Shown here one piece after another: positions 9,112-16,638 of a DNA stretch of 37,494 nt. The translations under genes were made by a program, and so were the position numbers. The stretch comes from Vallitalea okinawensis. Lineage in GTDB: Bacteria; Bacillota; Clostridia; Lachnospirales; PQDH01. Below the pieces are notes generated by a model that was not told where the DNA came from, searched no databases, and was given only the letters and a program-made list of their open reading frames with translations. Each line of letters begins with the position of its first letter. Position 1 is the stretch's first letter. The stretch spans positions 1 through 37,494 of the forward strand of contig NZ_PQDH01000026.1 in assembly GCF_002964605.1 (NCBI RefSeq). Direction: 5' to 3'.

Positions 9112-9833
9112 GCTAATTCCTCCTGATATTTTAGCAGTCTACCATATACTTCTTCATAGGCTTCTTCTACTTGACCAAGATCTCTTCTAAAGCGATCTTT
9201 ATCCAATTTCATTCGGGTATGTTTATCCCAAAAACGACATGTATCAGGTGATATCTCGTCAGCTAGAATAACGTTACCATTCTTTAATTTTCCAAACTCA
9301 ATTTTAAAATCAATCAATTCGATATCTATTCGATTAAAAACCTGTTGAAGATTATCATTAATTTTAAATGCTAAGTATTCAATAAGCTCTAATTCCTCAA
9401 TAGTCGCAATGTTCATGGCTTGTATATGATAACGATTGACCATAGGATCGCCTAATTCATCATCTTTATAGCAGTATTCAATGACTGGCATTGAGAGTCG
9501 AACACCTTCCGCTAAACCTAATCGCTTACTTAAGCTGCCTGCTGCCACATTTCTAACAATCACTTCTAAGGGTATAATCTCACACTCTTTAACTACTGTT
9601 TCACGGTCATTAAGTTCCTCAACATAATGGGTTTCAATATCACTTTTAGCTAAAATCTTCATGAGGAAATTACTCATCTTATTATTGATAGCCCCTTTGT
9701 TCCTAATACTACCTTTCTTAACACCGTTAAAAGCTGTTGCATCATCTTTATAGGAAACAATTAAATAACCTTCTTCATTGGTTTTAAATACTTTTTTTGC
9801 TTTACCTTCATATAACAAATCGGATTTCTTCAA
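9108..9833 (-). CDS. purC: SAICAR synthetase PurC
   Basis: This enzyme ligates aspartate to CAIR with ATP (step 8). Motifs include LLYEGKAKKVF at the N-terminus, the central VVKECEIIPLEVIVRNVAAG and the C-terminal DEISPDTCRFWD. Its 241 residues are typical of the bacterial single-domain enzyme. It lies 11 bp after purE and overlaps purF. Confidence 0.97.
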   Translation of the reverse strand: MKKSDLLYEGKAKKVFKTNEEGYLIVSYKDDATAFNGVKKGSIRNKGAINNKMSNFLMKILAKSDIETHYVEELNDRETVVKECEIIPLEVIVRNVAAGSLSKRLGLAEGVRLSMPVIEYCYKDDELGDPMVNRYHIQAMNIATIEELELIEYLAFKINDNLQQVFNRIDIELIDFKIEFGKLKNGNVILADEISPDTCRFWDKHTRMKLDKDRFRRDLGQVEEAYEEVYGRLLKYQEELA

Positions 9834-9844
9834 TGTGATTCCTC

Positions 9845-10360
9845 CTACATCTTATTTAGATAGTCTTCATAACCTATATCTTCTAATCGCTTTGCTTTCT
9901 TTTCAACCATATCTTTTAAGCTATTCTTATAACTTTCTACTTTATTAAGAATATCTGGATCACTTGCCCCAATGATTTGTGCTGCTAGAATGCCAGCATT
10001 CTTCGATCCATTAATAGCTACTGTTGCAACAGGTACTCCTGGTGGCATTTGAACGATAGAATATAAGGAATCTAGTCCACTCATACTGCGACTTTTTACT
10101 GGAACACCTATAACAGGTAGTGGTGTCAATGAAGCAATCATTCCGGGTAAATGTGCGGCACCACCAGCTCCTGCAATAATAACTTTCAAACCTCTATCAT
10201 GAGCCGCTTTACCATACTGAAATAGCTTTTCTGGAGTTCGATGAGCTGATACAACAGTTAACTCATATGCAATACCTAATTGCTCTAATATTTCTGCACT
10301 TTCCTTCATTACGGGTAAATCAGAATCACTTCCCATAATTATTCCAACTTGTGGACTCAT
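9845..10360 (-). CDS. purE: N5-carboxyaminoimidazole ribonucleotide mutase PurE (class I)
   Basis: It moves the carboxyl group of N5-CAIR to give CAIR. GSDSD (10-14), SAHRTPE (38-44) and [12 protein letters not shown] with His70 are the PurE signatures. Pairing with purK argues for the class I, ATP- and bicarbonate-dependent route rather than the class II direct carboxylase. It overlaps purK by 4 bases (ATGA). Confidence 0.96.
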   Translation of the reverse strand: MSPQVGIIMGSDSDLPVMKESAEILEQLGIAYELTVVSAHRTPEKLFQYGKAAHDRGLKVIIAGAGGAAHLPGMIASLTPLPVIGVPVKSRSMSGLDSLYSIVQMPPGVPVATVAINGSKNAGILAAQIIGASDPDILNKVESYKNSLKDMVEKKAKRLEDIGYEDYLNKM

Positions 10361-11517
10361 GTTCTACCTCCAAATATTCGTAATTGTTTTTTCGCCTGTC
10401 TAGCTTTACGTCTTGCTTCTTCCTTGGTGTTTCCTAAGGCTGTAATATGACCCATCTTACGACCAGCCTTCACTTCTTCCTTACCATAAATATGGACATT
10501 AACTTTAGGCATCCTAAGTACTTGATCTAGTCCCTCATAACAGGCTTCGCCTTCTTCTTCACCTATTAAATTAACCATGACTGTTGGTTCTATTAAAGAA
10601 ACGTCCCCTAGTGGCAATCCTAGTACTGCCCTTACAAGTTGTTCAAATTGACTGGTATAACAGCCTTCTATGGAAAAATGACCTGAATTATGTGGTCTTG
10701 GTGCAATTTCATTGATAAGGATTTGATTACCCTTCGTTAGAAACATCTCTATGCAAAAAATACCAATACCATCAAAAGCTTTTATGACAGCCTTAGCTAT
10801 CTTTGAAGCTTCTTTTTCAATCGCCTCGGAGATGCCGGCCGGTACGATAGTTTCGTGAAGAATATTGTCTTGATGATAATTCTCACAAATTGGGAAAACA
10901 GTACTTTCATCATTTCGACTTCTACAAACTATAACGGATATTTCTTTCTCAAATGCAACAAACTCTTCAGCGTATAACTGAATTTGACCACTACCTAATT
11001 GCTTGTAAGCTTCTAACACATGGTCTTCATCTTTAATCAATGCATTTCCTTTACCGTCATAACCTCCGGTACAAGCTTTTAACATAAGTGGGTAGCCCAC
11101 TTTTTTGGCTACTTCATATATTGAATTAATATTATCTATGGAATAGAACTGGGATATAGGAAATCCCTTTTTGGATAAAAAACTCTTTTGGACATACTTA
11201 TCCTGAATGGTTTTTAAAATAGAAGGTGCTGGATAAATAGGATAGCCTTTTTGCTCCAATAGCATAAGTTGGTCAACGGCTATATGTTCGAATTCATATG
11301 TAACAACATCACAAGTTTCAACTAAGACCTTGACGGCCTCTTCGTCGTCAAAGGATTTAACAATATGTTCATCAGCTATGCTGTGGGCAGGACAATTCAT
11401 AACAGGATCCAATATGGTTACCTTTATACCTAGTTTCTTAGCATCAAGAATCATCATTTTACCTAATTGTCCACCACCAATTATACCTAATCTCTGTTTC
11501 GTCAAACAAGGTTTCAC
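10357..11517 (-). CDS. purK: N5-carboxyaminoimidazole ribonucleotide synthase PurK
   Basis: This ATP-grasp enzyme makes N5-CAIR from AIR, bicarbonate and ATP. The N-terminus [13 protein letters not shown] is the nucleotide fold of the family. The ATP-grasp part includes [17 protein letters not shown], and the metal-binding [17 protein letters not shown] stretch is intact. It starts at GTG, 7-8 bases after GAGGTG. It is the first gene of the operon, with promoter and PurR-like boxes in front. Confidence 0.96.
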   Translation of the reverse strand: MKPCLTKQRLGIIGGGQLGKMMILDAKKLGIKVTILDPVMNCPAHSIADEHIVKSFDDEEAVKVLVETCDVVTYEFEHIAVDQLMLLEQKGYPIYPAPSILKTIQDKYVQKSFLSKKGFPISQFYSIDNINSIYEVAKKVGYPLMLKACTGGYDGKGNALIKDEDHVLEAYKQLGSGQIQLYAEEFVAFEKEISVIVCRSRNDESTVFPICENYHQDNILHETIVPAGISEAIEKEASKIAKAVIKAFDGIGIFCIEMFLTKGNQILINEIAPRPHNSGHFSIEGCYTSQFEQLVRAVLGLPLGDVSLIEPTVMVNLIGEEEGEACYEGLDQVLRMPKVNVHIYGKEEVKAGRKMGHITALGNTKEEARRKARQAKKQLRIFGGRT

Positions 11518-11591
11518 GGCTCACACCTCGAACATTCATATTTTTTAAGAATTATTTGAAGCTTTTATACAATAAGTTAAATAATACACTA

Positions 11592-11620
11592 ATTCTATAT
11601 CTAAACCTATAGAATGTCAA
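11592..11620 (-). promoter_or_regulatory. pur operon promoter
   Basis: On the minus strand a perfect TTGACA (11615-11620), a 17-bp spacer and TAGAAT (11592-11597). The transcript would begin near 11585, giving a leader of about 70 bases before purK. I see no guanine aptamer in that leader. Confidence 0.75.
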
Positions 11621-11624
11621 TATT

Positions 11625-11668
11625 AAATTCGAACATTTTTTACAAAACTCAAAATATATTTCGGGTTT
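11625..11668. promoter_or_regulatory. pair of PurR-like boxes
   Basis: The plus strand at 11625-11637 reads AAATTCGAACATT, 12 of 13 to the Bacillus PurBox AWWWCCGAACWWT. The minus strand at 11656-11668 reads AAACCCGAAATAT, 11 of 13. The boxes are inverted with 18 bp between them, close to the 16-17 bp known for PurR, and end 5 bp upstream of the -35. This predicts repression of the operon relieved by PRPP. A purR gene is not in the window. Confidence 0.55.
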
Positions 11669-11749
11669 CTTTTTTTATTTATGCTCTCTTCTAGGTTGTC
11701 ACTAATTCGCTAGGTAATTAATATACAGTATAAAATGGCTGCCAACACG

Positions 11750-11815
11750 TTAAAACTGGAATAGGAAAGTACGGTACCTTGTGAGCAAATCGCGAACTTT
11801 TCTATACCATAAAAT
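11750..11815. repeat. family B intergenic inverted repeat, copy 1
   Basis: TAGGAAAGT (11762-11770) pairs with ACTTTTCTA (11796-11804), with one G-T wobble. The internal GTACGGTACCTTGTGAGCA and the outer AAAACTGG and TATACCATAAAA resemble the copy at 17955-18020. It lies between the divergent purK and the MltG-like gene. No transposase is nearby. Confidence 0.6.
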
Positions 11816-11926
11816 ACCACTTAAAAATATCGTCTCTTATACCGATATAATCTATGATGTAAAAAAATTATTTCATAGAATCATTCTGTAATTAAAGATA
11901 ATCCTATAATCCAGGGAGTTGAATAC

Positions 11927-12532
11927 ATGACTAATAAAAAAGACTATTTCAAAGGGTTAGGTACTGGCATTATTGTTACTTCAGCATTATTTTTTATCTT
12001 TGTATACTTCACATGGCCTTCCACCCCTTCTACTGTAGATGAATCTAATATGACCCAAATTGTAGAAGAAACTACTGAAGCTGATAAGGACGGTACATCT
12101 ATTGCAAAAAATACAGAGACAGATACCGCTGATAAAGCGGCAGAAACAGCTAAAGATGATGTTGAAAGAGATATTGAAAGGCAAAATACTATGGAAAATG
12201 ACACTAAAAAAGGCGAAAAAGAGATAACAAGTGATGTTGTTGAAGAAAATCATTCTGTAGAAAAAGATGTTGATGAAAGTGACTCTGGTAAGGAAGATAA
12301 ACCTGTTGATGAATTAGCCAACGATGTTAAAATCATCAATGTTGTCATTCCATCTGGGTATACATCCAACGGTGTTGGAATCATTCTCTATGAGCATGGA
12401 ATCATTGAAGATTATAAAGCCTTTAACGAACATAGCATACTTGTCAAAAAGGATTACAGTATCCGCTCTGGTACTTATCAACTAGCAAAAGGTGCTAGCT
12501 TTGATGAAATTCTAGCAGTCATCGCACCTTAA
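11927..12532 (+). CDS. membrane-anchored protein with MltG-type LysM-like domain
   Basis: A short cytoplasmic end and one membrane segment (about residues 10-30) are followed by a long acidic and Lys-rich linker (about 36-130) and a C-terminal domain (about 134-200). That domain reads VVIPSGYTSNGVGIILYEHG, then IRSGTYQL and FDEILAVI. This pattern resembles the LysM-like subdomain at the start of the YceG/MltG endolytic transglycosylases, but the catalytic part with its Glu is absent. It may therefore bind glycan strands without cutting them; this is inference. It is a single gene with ribosome site CAGGGAG and is followed by a shared terminator. Confidence 0.75.
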   Translation: MTNKKDYFKGLGTGIIVTSALFFIFVYFTWPSTPSTVDESNMTQIVEETTEADKDGTSIAKNTETDTADKAAETAKDDVERDIERQNTMENDTKKGEKEITSDVVEENHSVEKDVDESDSGKEDKPVDELANDVKIINVVIPSGYTSNGVGIILYEHGIIEDYKAFNEHSILVKKDYSIRSGTYQLAKGASFDEILAVIAP

Positions 12533-12547
12533 TCATCTAGAAAATTT

Positions 12548-12590
12548 AAGCCCATGAACTGAAAGATCATTACTTTCATTTCATGGGCTT
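12548..12590. terminator. bidirectional terminator
   Basis: An 11-bp inverted repeat AAGCCCATGAA/TTCATGGGCTT with an inner imperfect stem lies between two converging genes. T-rich stretches follow on the plus side and A-rich ones precede, so it could serve both. Confidence 0.7.
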
Positions 12591-12597
12591 ACTTTAT

Positions 12598-13305
12598 TTA
12601 CTGAATGATATAATCAAAAATTTCTAAAGTATTATCCATTCTTTTTGAATTAACTAAAATACCGATATACACTTCTTGTGAAGCAGGTAACAGACTTCTT
12701 AAGTTTTCACTATCATTTACCATAATTAATGAGGCTTGGTTTTCCACTTCTGTTGCATAAGGCATACCGTTTTCATCGTATTCTTCATCAATGATAACAT
12801 CAACCTCAACTAATTGATCACTATAAGTTTCAACAAAACTTTGTCCCATTAGTTCATCTAAATCAGCAAAATATCCTCTTTCAGCATACCTCTTCATGTT
12901 CTCTTCATCACCAATTAGAATATCTATTTCATTGGCTGCTGTCATGGCCATTAACTTTTGAGTAGCCGCCATGAAAGATGGATCTGATGGTCCGCTACCG
13001 AAAAACATAGGCAGCACCATAATCTCTTCTTCTTCTGTAACCATTTGTGGTAATGCTTCTCTTAACTCTAATTCATAAGCTGTGGTTGCTTCTTGGTCCA
13101 CATAAGCCCCAGCTACAACAATTTGAGCAGATGGTGTGGCTGGAGGATTAAAGATATATAAATTAAGTAGACTAAAGAGGATTAACCCCCCAATAATCGT
13201 ACCTATGATATGCCATTTATAATATTCTCCAATATGTTGTATCTTACTTCGTGTATCCATATCATTAAATTTTTCTTTTTCCATATCTTTTTCATATTTA
13301 AGCAA
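12598..13305 (-). CDS. single-pass membrane protein of unknown function
   Basis: I do not recognise a named family. A charged N-terminal stretch of about 30 residues is followed by one membrane segment (IIGTIIGGLILFSLLNLYIF) and an extracellular part of about 180 residues. The latter alternates short beta-like and helical stretches (QIVVAGAYVD, EIDILIGDEENMKRYAERG, GILVNSKRMDN) and vaguely recalls a solute-binding-protein fold. I start at TTG (13305), 8 bases after AGGGG; GTG at 13314 would overlap the ribosome site, and an ATG at codon 8 of my version is another option. It stands alone, converging on the MltG-like gene. Confidence 0.75.
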   Translation of the reverse strand: MLKYEKDMEKEKFNDMDTRSKIQHIGEYYKWHIIGTIIGGLILFSLLNLYIFNPPATPSAQIVVAGAYVDQEATTAYELELREALPQMVTEEEEIMVLPMFFGSGPSDPSFMAATQKLMAMTAANEIDILIGDEENMKRYAERGYFADLDELMGQSFVETYSDQLVEVDVIIDEEYDENGMPYATEVENQASLIMVNDSENLRSLLPASQEVYIGILVNSKRMDNTLEIFDYIIQ

Positions 13306-13659
13306 ATATATCACCCCTATATAGTATGTAAAACTTGTGATGCATAAAATCTATCTTATTCTTTCTCATATAAATTACACCATTTCTTCAATTTTTTCAA
13401 TACATAGAATGTTAACAATCTATGAATATTGTCAAAATCATACCTTAATCGCTAACTAGTTTTAGTATATAGGAATACCATATCCTTTTGCATTAGTAAA
13501 CAAATGGAATTAACATATCCCTAATATTGGCTGAATAGAATGCATGTAATTTATGGATATTATAGAATATAAGCAATTTTACTAATATCAGATATTTAAT
13601 GAGTCTTATCTCAATAGAAGTTGGCTTATTGTTAATACCTGGCATGAGGAGCGATTATA
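13306..13659. other. intergenic stretch, no clear feature
   Basis: This AT-rich region between divergent genes must hold the promoters for both. I found possible -35 and -10 fragments but none with a convincing match and spacing. No repeat, RNA gene or small ORF with a ribosome site is evident. Confidence 0.5.
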
Positions 13660-14046
13660 ATGAAAACGATTATTGCACATTTTAACTCAATAGACATGGC
13701 TGATTTAGCGGCTAAAGAATTGAAAGAAAAAGGATTAATTACCCGTAATATTGATATTGATTACGAAAACGAGGAAGCTCATGGGGAAACTCCCGGAGTA
13801 GATGACTATGATTTTTTTATCCTCCCCCTATTTGCTATGAACTATTCTAATACAGCAATTCTTCCATTTTTCCCAGGAATATTCCCACTTTTCGGTGGTG
13901 GCTTATTAGGTAATGAGTATAATCAAAATGATAATAATAATGATAATGAAGAGGTCGTCTTCTGTGCCAAAGGCAGTGATGACAAGATTCAGCTTATTGA
14001 ATCTATTCTCCATTCTCATTCTGCTTATAATATACAGATTTTATAA
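13660..14046 (+). CDS. small protein with YflT/general-stress-17M-like start
   Basis: This 128-residue protein begins KTIIAHFNSIDMADLAAKELKEKGL, which looks like the YflT/GsiB-type general stress domain (a beta strand, then a helix that scans tandem proteins). The middle is hydrophobic and Phe/Pro/Gly-rich (ILPFFPGIFPLFGGGLLG), followed by an Asn/Asp tract (NQNDNNNDN) and a final strand-helix-strand. The function is unknown. It is preceded by ATGAGGAGCG and followed after 70 bp by the ferritin-like gene, so the two may form a stress operon. Confidence 0.7.
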   Translation: MKTIIAHFNSIDMADLAAKELKEKGLITRNIDIDYENEEAHGETPGVDDYDFFILPLFAMNYSNTAILPFFPGIFPLFGGGLLGNEYNQNDNNNDNEEVVFCAKGSDDKIQLIESILHSHSAYNIQIL

Positions 14047-14116
14047 CTCTTCTAACATGATTCACCCTCCTAGGGCATATATATTGAATAGATTATCTAT
14101 TTCTAGGGGGGATTTT

Positions 14117-14617
14117 TTGAGTTATACAACAATGGGTCAACCTCAAGGCGTGTCTGTCTATTATACCAATAAAATACGCGAGTCCATGGTTTCTGAGATC
14201 GTTGCTATCAATAAATACGTAAAACATATCTTGACTAGCGGCAATTTTAAAGATATTCAAGAAGTACTTGAAACAATTCTCGAAGACGAAATAAGACACT
14301 ATAACATGTATTTTGATTTGCTTAGAAAATATGATTCTGCGCAGATGAAGGCTTACGAAGCTGTTAAACAAGATTATACTATGGACCGATTACTTAATCG
14401 GCGCCAATATAACTTTGATAACACTGAAGTTGTTCTTGAATTAAACAAGTTACGCTTGGACTCAAAGGGCGAATTGGAAGCTGTAATCTTATATGAATAT
14501 AACATGAATGCTGTAAAACCTCTGGATATTAAACATGCCTACCTGACCATAATCAATGATGAAAAAAGACATTTAGAAGATTTGACTTATTTGATTAATA
14601 AATATGGTGTCGTGTAA
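14117..14617 (+). CDS. ferritin-like diiron-fold protein (rubrerythrin/ferritin superfamily)
   Basis: The 166-residue helical protein has the spaced ligands of a four-helix diiron bundle: Glu27, Glu58-x-x-His61, Glu119 or Glu121, and Glu149-x-x-His152. There is no rubredoxin domain. The protein could be a peroxide-reducing or iron-oxidising member, but the exact subfamily is unclear. I start at TTG (14117), 5 bases after AGGGGGG. The frame stays open to 13913, but that part overlaps the preceding gene and has no ribosome site; ATG at 14132 is an alternative. A strong terminator follows. Confidence 0.8.
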   Translation: MSYTTMGQPQGVSVYYTNKIRESMVSEIVAINKYVKHILTSGNFKDIQEVLETILEDEIRHYNMYFDLLRKYDSAQMKAYEAVKQDYTMDRLLNRRQYNFDNTEVVLELNKLRLDSKGELEAVILYEYNMNAVKPLDIKHAYLTIINDEKRHLEDLTYLINKYGVV

Positions 14618-14648
14618 AAAGAACAGGCTTATTAGTCTGTTCTTTTTT
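14616..14648 (+). terminator. terminator after the ferritin-like gene
   Basis: AAAAAGAACAG/CTGTTCTTTTT hairpin with a 10-base loop and a T run. It overlaps the last bases of the stop codon region. Confidence 0.85.
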
Positions 14649-14676
14649 GGAATATTTTCTTATTATCCTGTATATA

Positions 14677-14705
14677 TTGTCTTGTCATGAAAATTAGCGT
14701 ATAAT
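14677..14705 (+). promoter_or_regulatory. promoter of the Crp/Fnr-family gene
   Basis: TTGTCT (14677-14682), a 17-bp spacer and a perfect TATAAT (14700-14705), 40 bp before the start codon. Confidence 0.6.
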
Positions 14706-14745
14706 AATAGTTAAATGATAATTATACTCAAGAAGAGGTGGCGTT

Positions 14746-15435
14746 ATGTCTAACGATAATATTACTAATTTATTATATAATAAGCATAAACTTTTTAAAG
14801 GTATGTCCAAAGAAGAAATAGGGGGTCTTTTAGATAAATCTGATTACTATATCAAACACTATGCCAAAAATCAAGTTATTGCTTCAGAATTATCACCTTG
14901 TAATCATATAGGTATTGTTCTCAAAGGAATTGTTGAAATTAAAAAGATCTATACTAATGGTAAAGTTGTTACCCTTGCTCGCCTAGAAAAGGGGAATATT
15001 TTTGGTGAAGTAATCGTCTCCTCTGATATGAATCGTTACCCTGCTAATGTAATATCTATCGATCAAAGTCATGTTCTTTTCATTGATAAAAAACATTTAG
15101 AGGATCTTTGCCATATCAATAAACACTTTATGAGCAACATGCTTAACTTATTATCCAATCGCATATTGATGTTAAACAAGAAGATCACCTTCCTTTCCTA
15201 CCAGACCATTCGCCAAAAAGTTGCTTTTTATCTTTTACAAGAATATAAAAAGAATCAAAAAAAAGCTATGTTCACATTACCGGTTTCCCGTAAAGATATG
15301 TCAGAACAGCTTGGAATCCCTCGACCTTCTTTGTCTAGAGAATTTATCAAATTAAAAGATGAAGGGCTTATTGATTATGAGTCGAAAGCTATTAAGATAA
15401 TCGATGTCCAAGGCCTAGAGGATTGCTTGTTTTAA
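14746..15435 (+). CDS. Crp/Fnr-family transcriptional regulator
   Basis: It has an N-terminal cyclic-nucleotide-binding-like beta barrel (about residues 15-135, with GIVLKGIVEIKKIY and GNIFGEVIV), a long dimerisation helix, and a C-terminal winged helix-turn-helix (about 155-225, with SRKDMSEQLGIPRPSLSREF). The FNR iron-sulfur cysteine cluster is absent, and the arginine that binds cAMP phosphate in CRP is not evident, so the signal is unknown. Neighbours suggest redox, iron or nitrogen stress, but that is a guess. It carries its own promoter and GAGGTGG ribosome site. Confidence 0.9.
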   Translation: MSNDNITNLLYNKHKLFKGMSKEEIGGLLDKSDYYIKHYAKNQVIASELSPCNHIGIVLKGIVEIKKIYTNGKVVTLARLEKGNIFGEVIVSSDMNRYPANVISIDQSHVLFIDKKHLEDLCHINKHFMSNMLNLLSNRILMLNKKITFLSYQTIRQKVAFYLLQEYKKNQKKAMFTLPVSRKDMSEQLGIPRPSLSREFIKLKDEGLIDYESKAIKIIDVQGLEDCLF

Positions 15436-15450
15436 CTGTAATTTTTTAAG

Positions 15451-15480
15451 TTGCCGCACTTTTTCCTCATAATGTACAAT
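15451..15480 (+). promoter_or_regulatory. possible promoter of the double P-loop ATPase gene
   Basis: TTGCCG (15451-15456), an 18-bp spacer and TACAAT (15475-15480), 45 bp upstream of the start. The match is moderate. Confidence 0.4.
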
Positions 15481-15525
15481 CGTAGCTAATAAAATATAGA
15501 GTAATCTGATTTGTGAGGTGCTTTA

Positions 15526-16599
15526 ATGGCAACGATTAAACATGTCTTTCCTGGTGGAAATACCTCGAAAGGATTTTATTCTTACTATAACTTTCTACCA
15601 CCTCGTGACCCTAATCGTATTTTTGTTTTAAAAGGTGGTCCTGGTGTTGGTAAATCAACTTTTATGAAAAAAGTAGGAGATGCTCTTTTGGCTGAAGGTT
15701 ATGATATTGAGCATCATCATTGTTCTTCTGATAATAATTCACTTGATGGTGTAACTGCTCCAGAGCTTGGAGTTGCTCTTGTTGACGGAACAGCTCCCCA
15801 TATCGTGGATCCCAAATACCCTGGAGCAGTTGATGAGTTAGTTGATCTAGGTACTTTTTGGAATAGAGCATCCATGGAAGCTAACAAACCTTATATTATT
15901 CGCTCCACACATGAAGTTTCTCGTTTATTTGCTAGAGCTTATAAGTACTTAGAGGCTGCTAAGCTCATAGCAGATGATATAGCTGCCAAATATACTTCAT
16001 GCATGGAATTTGATGGTGTAACAGCTTTACTACATGAATTGATCAATGAATTACTGACTGGTCCTCATTTCTATAAGAATGGTTTTAGGCGTCATTTATT
16101 TGGCAGTGCATACACACCAAATGGACATATCCATTATACAGACAGTCTTGTAGGTGGATTGGACCGGGTTTATCATGTAACTGGATCAGCTGGAACAGGT
16201 AAAACAACCTTCCTTAAACAGATTGCAGACTTAGCTAGTTCATATGGTTATGATGTGACTTATTACCATACACCACTTATACCAGATAAACTTGAAACAA
16301 TCATTATCCATGGTTTAGGCGTTGGTATGACCACACAACGTATTGAAGGTTTCTCATATCATAAGGTAATTAACCTAGAGGATCATTTGGATATGAATCG
16401 TTTTGGAGCTATTAAATATGAACTGGATGAGAGTCTCTATAATCATATTAATTTACTAGAAACTGCTATGAAAAATATCAGGATGGCAAAAGCAGAACAT
16501 GATTCATTAGAAAAATATTATGTACCTAACATGGACTTTGAAGCGCAGCAACCTAAATTAGTAGAAGTTGTCAGTCGGATTTTAGAATATAAGAATTAA
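15526..16599 (+). CDS. tandem P-loop ATPase (PRK06851-like)
   Basis: Two nucleotide-binding halves lie in one 357-residue chain: Walker A GGPGVGKST at 37-45 and GSAGTGKTT at 220-228. Each is followed by a strand and a His-rich or Tyr-rich stretch (EHHHCSSDNNSLDGV and YYHTPLIPDKLE) that match one another, so the protein looks like an internal duplication. Proteins of this type are known in Clostridia, and I recall no established function. Another P-loop protein sits 1.5 kb away at 18095, beside the glutamate mutase cluster. The gene ends inside a 50-bp palindrome. Confidence 0.85.
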   Translation: MATIKHVFPGGNTSKGFYSYYNFLPPRDPNRIFVLKGGPGVGKSTFMKKVGDALLAEGYDIEHHHCSSDNNSLDGVTAPELGVALVDGTAPHIVDPKYPGAVDELVDLGTFWNRASMEANKPYIIRSTHEVSRLFARAYKYLEAAKLIADDIAAKYTSCMEFDGVTALLHELINELLTGPHFYKNGFRRHLFGSAYTPNGHIHYTDSLVGGLDRVYHVTGSAGTGKTTFLKQIADLASSYGYDVTYYHTPLIPDKLETIIIHGLGVGMTTQRIEGFSYHKVINLEDHLDMNRFGAIKYELDESLYNHINLLETAMKNIRMAKAEHDSLEKYYVPNMDFEAQQPKLVEVVSRILEYKN

Positions 16600-16635
16600 G
16601 GAGAATGCCTAGGCATTCTCCTTAATTCTTATATT
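16586..16635. terminator. perfect 50-bp palindrome, bidirectional terminator
   Basis: The two 25-base arms are exact inverted copies with no loop bases between them. The last four sense codons and the stop of the upstream plus-strand gene lie within the left arm, and the minus-strand HD-GYP gene ends 3 bp to the right. T-rich tails on both strands suit termination of both converging transcripts. Confidence 0.8.
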
Positions 16636-16638
16636 TTT

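Noticed and set aside
11570-11640. Guanine riboswitch before purK
   Set aside because: The leader lacks the TTTCTACC junction and P2/P3 loops; promoter and PurR-like boxes explain the region better.
13913-14116. Long N-terminal extension of the ferritin-like protein
   Set aside because: It overlaps the upstream gene in another frame and has no ribosome site, while TTG at 14117 follows AGGGGGG and gives the compact diiron domain.
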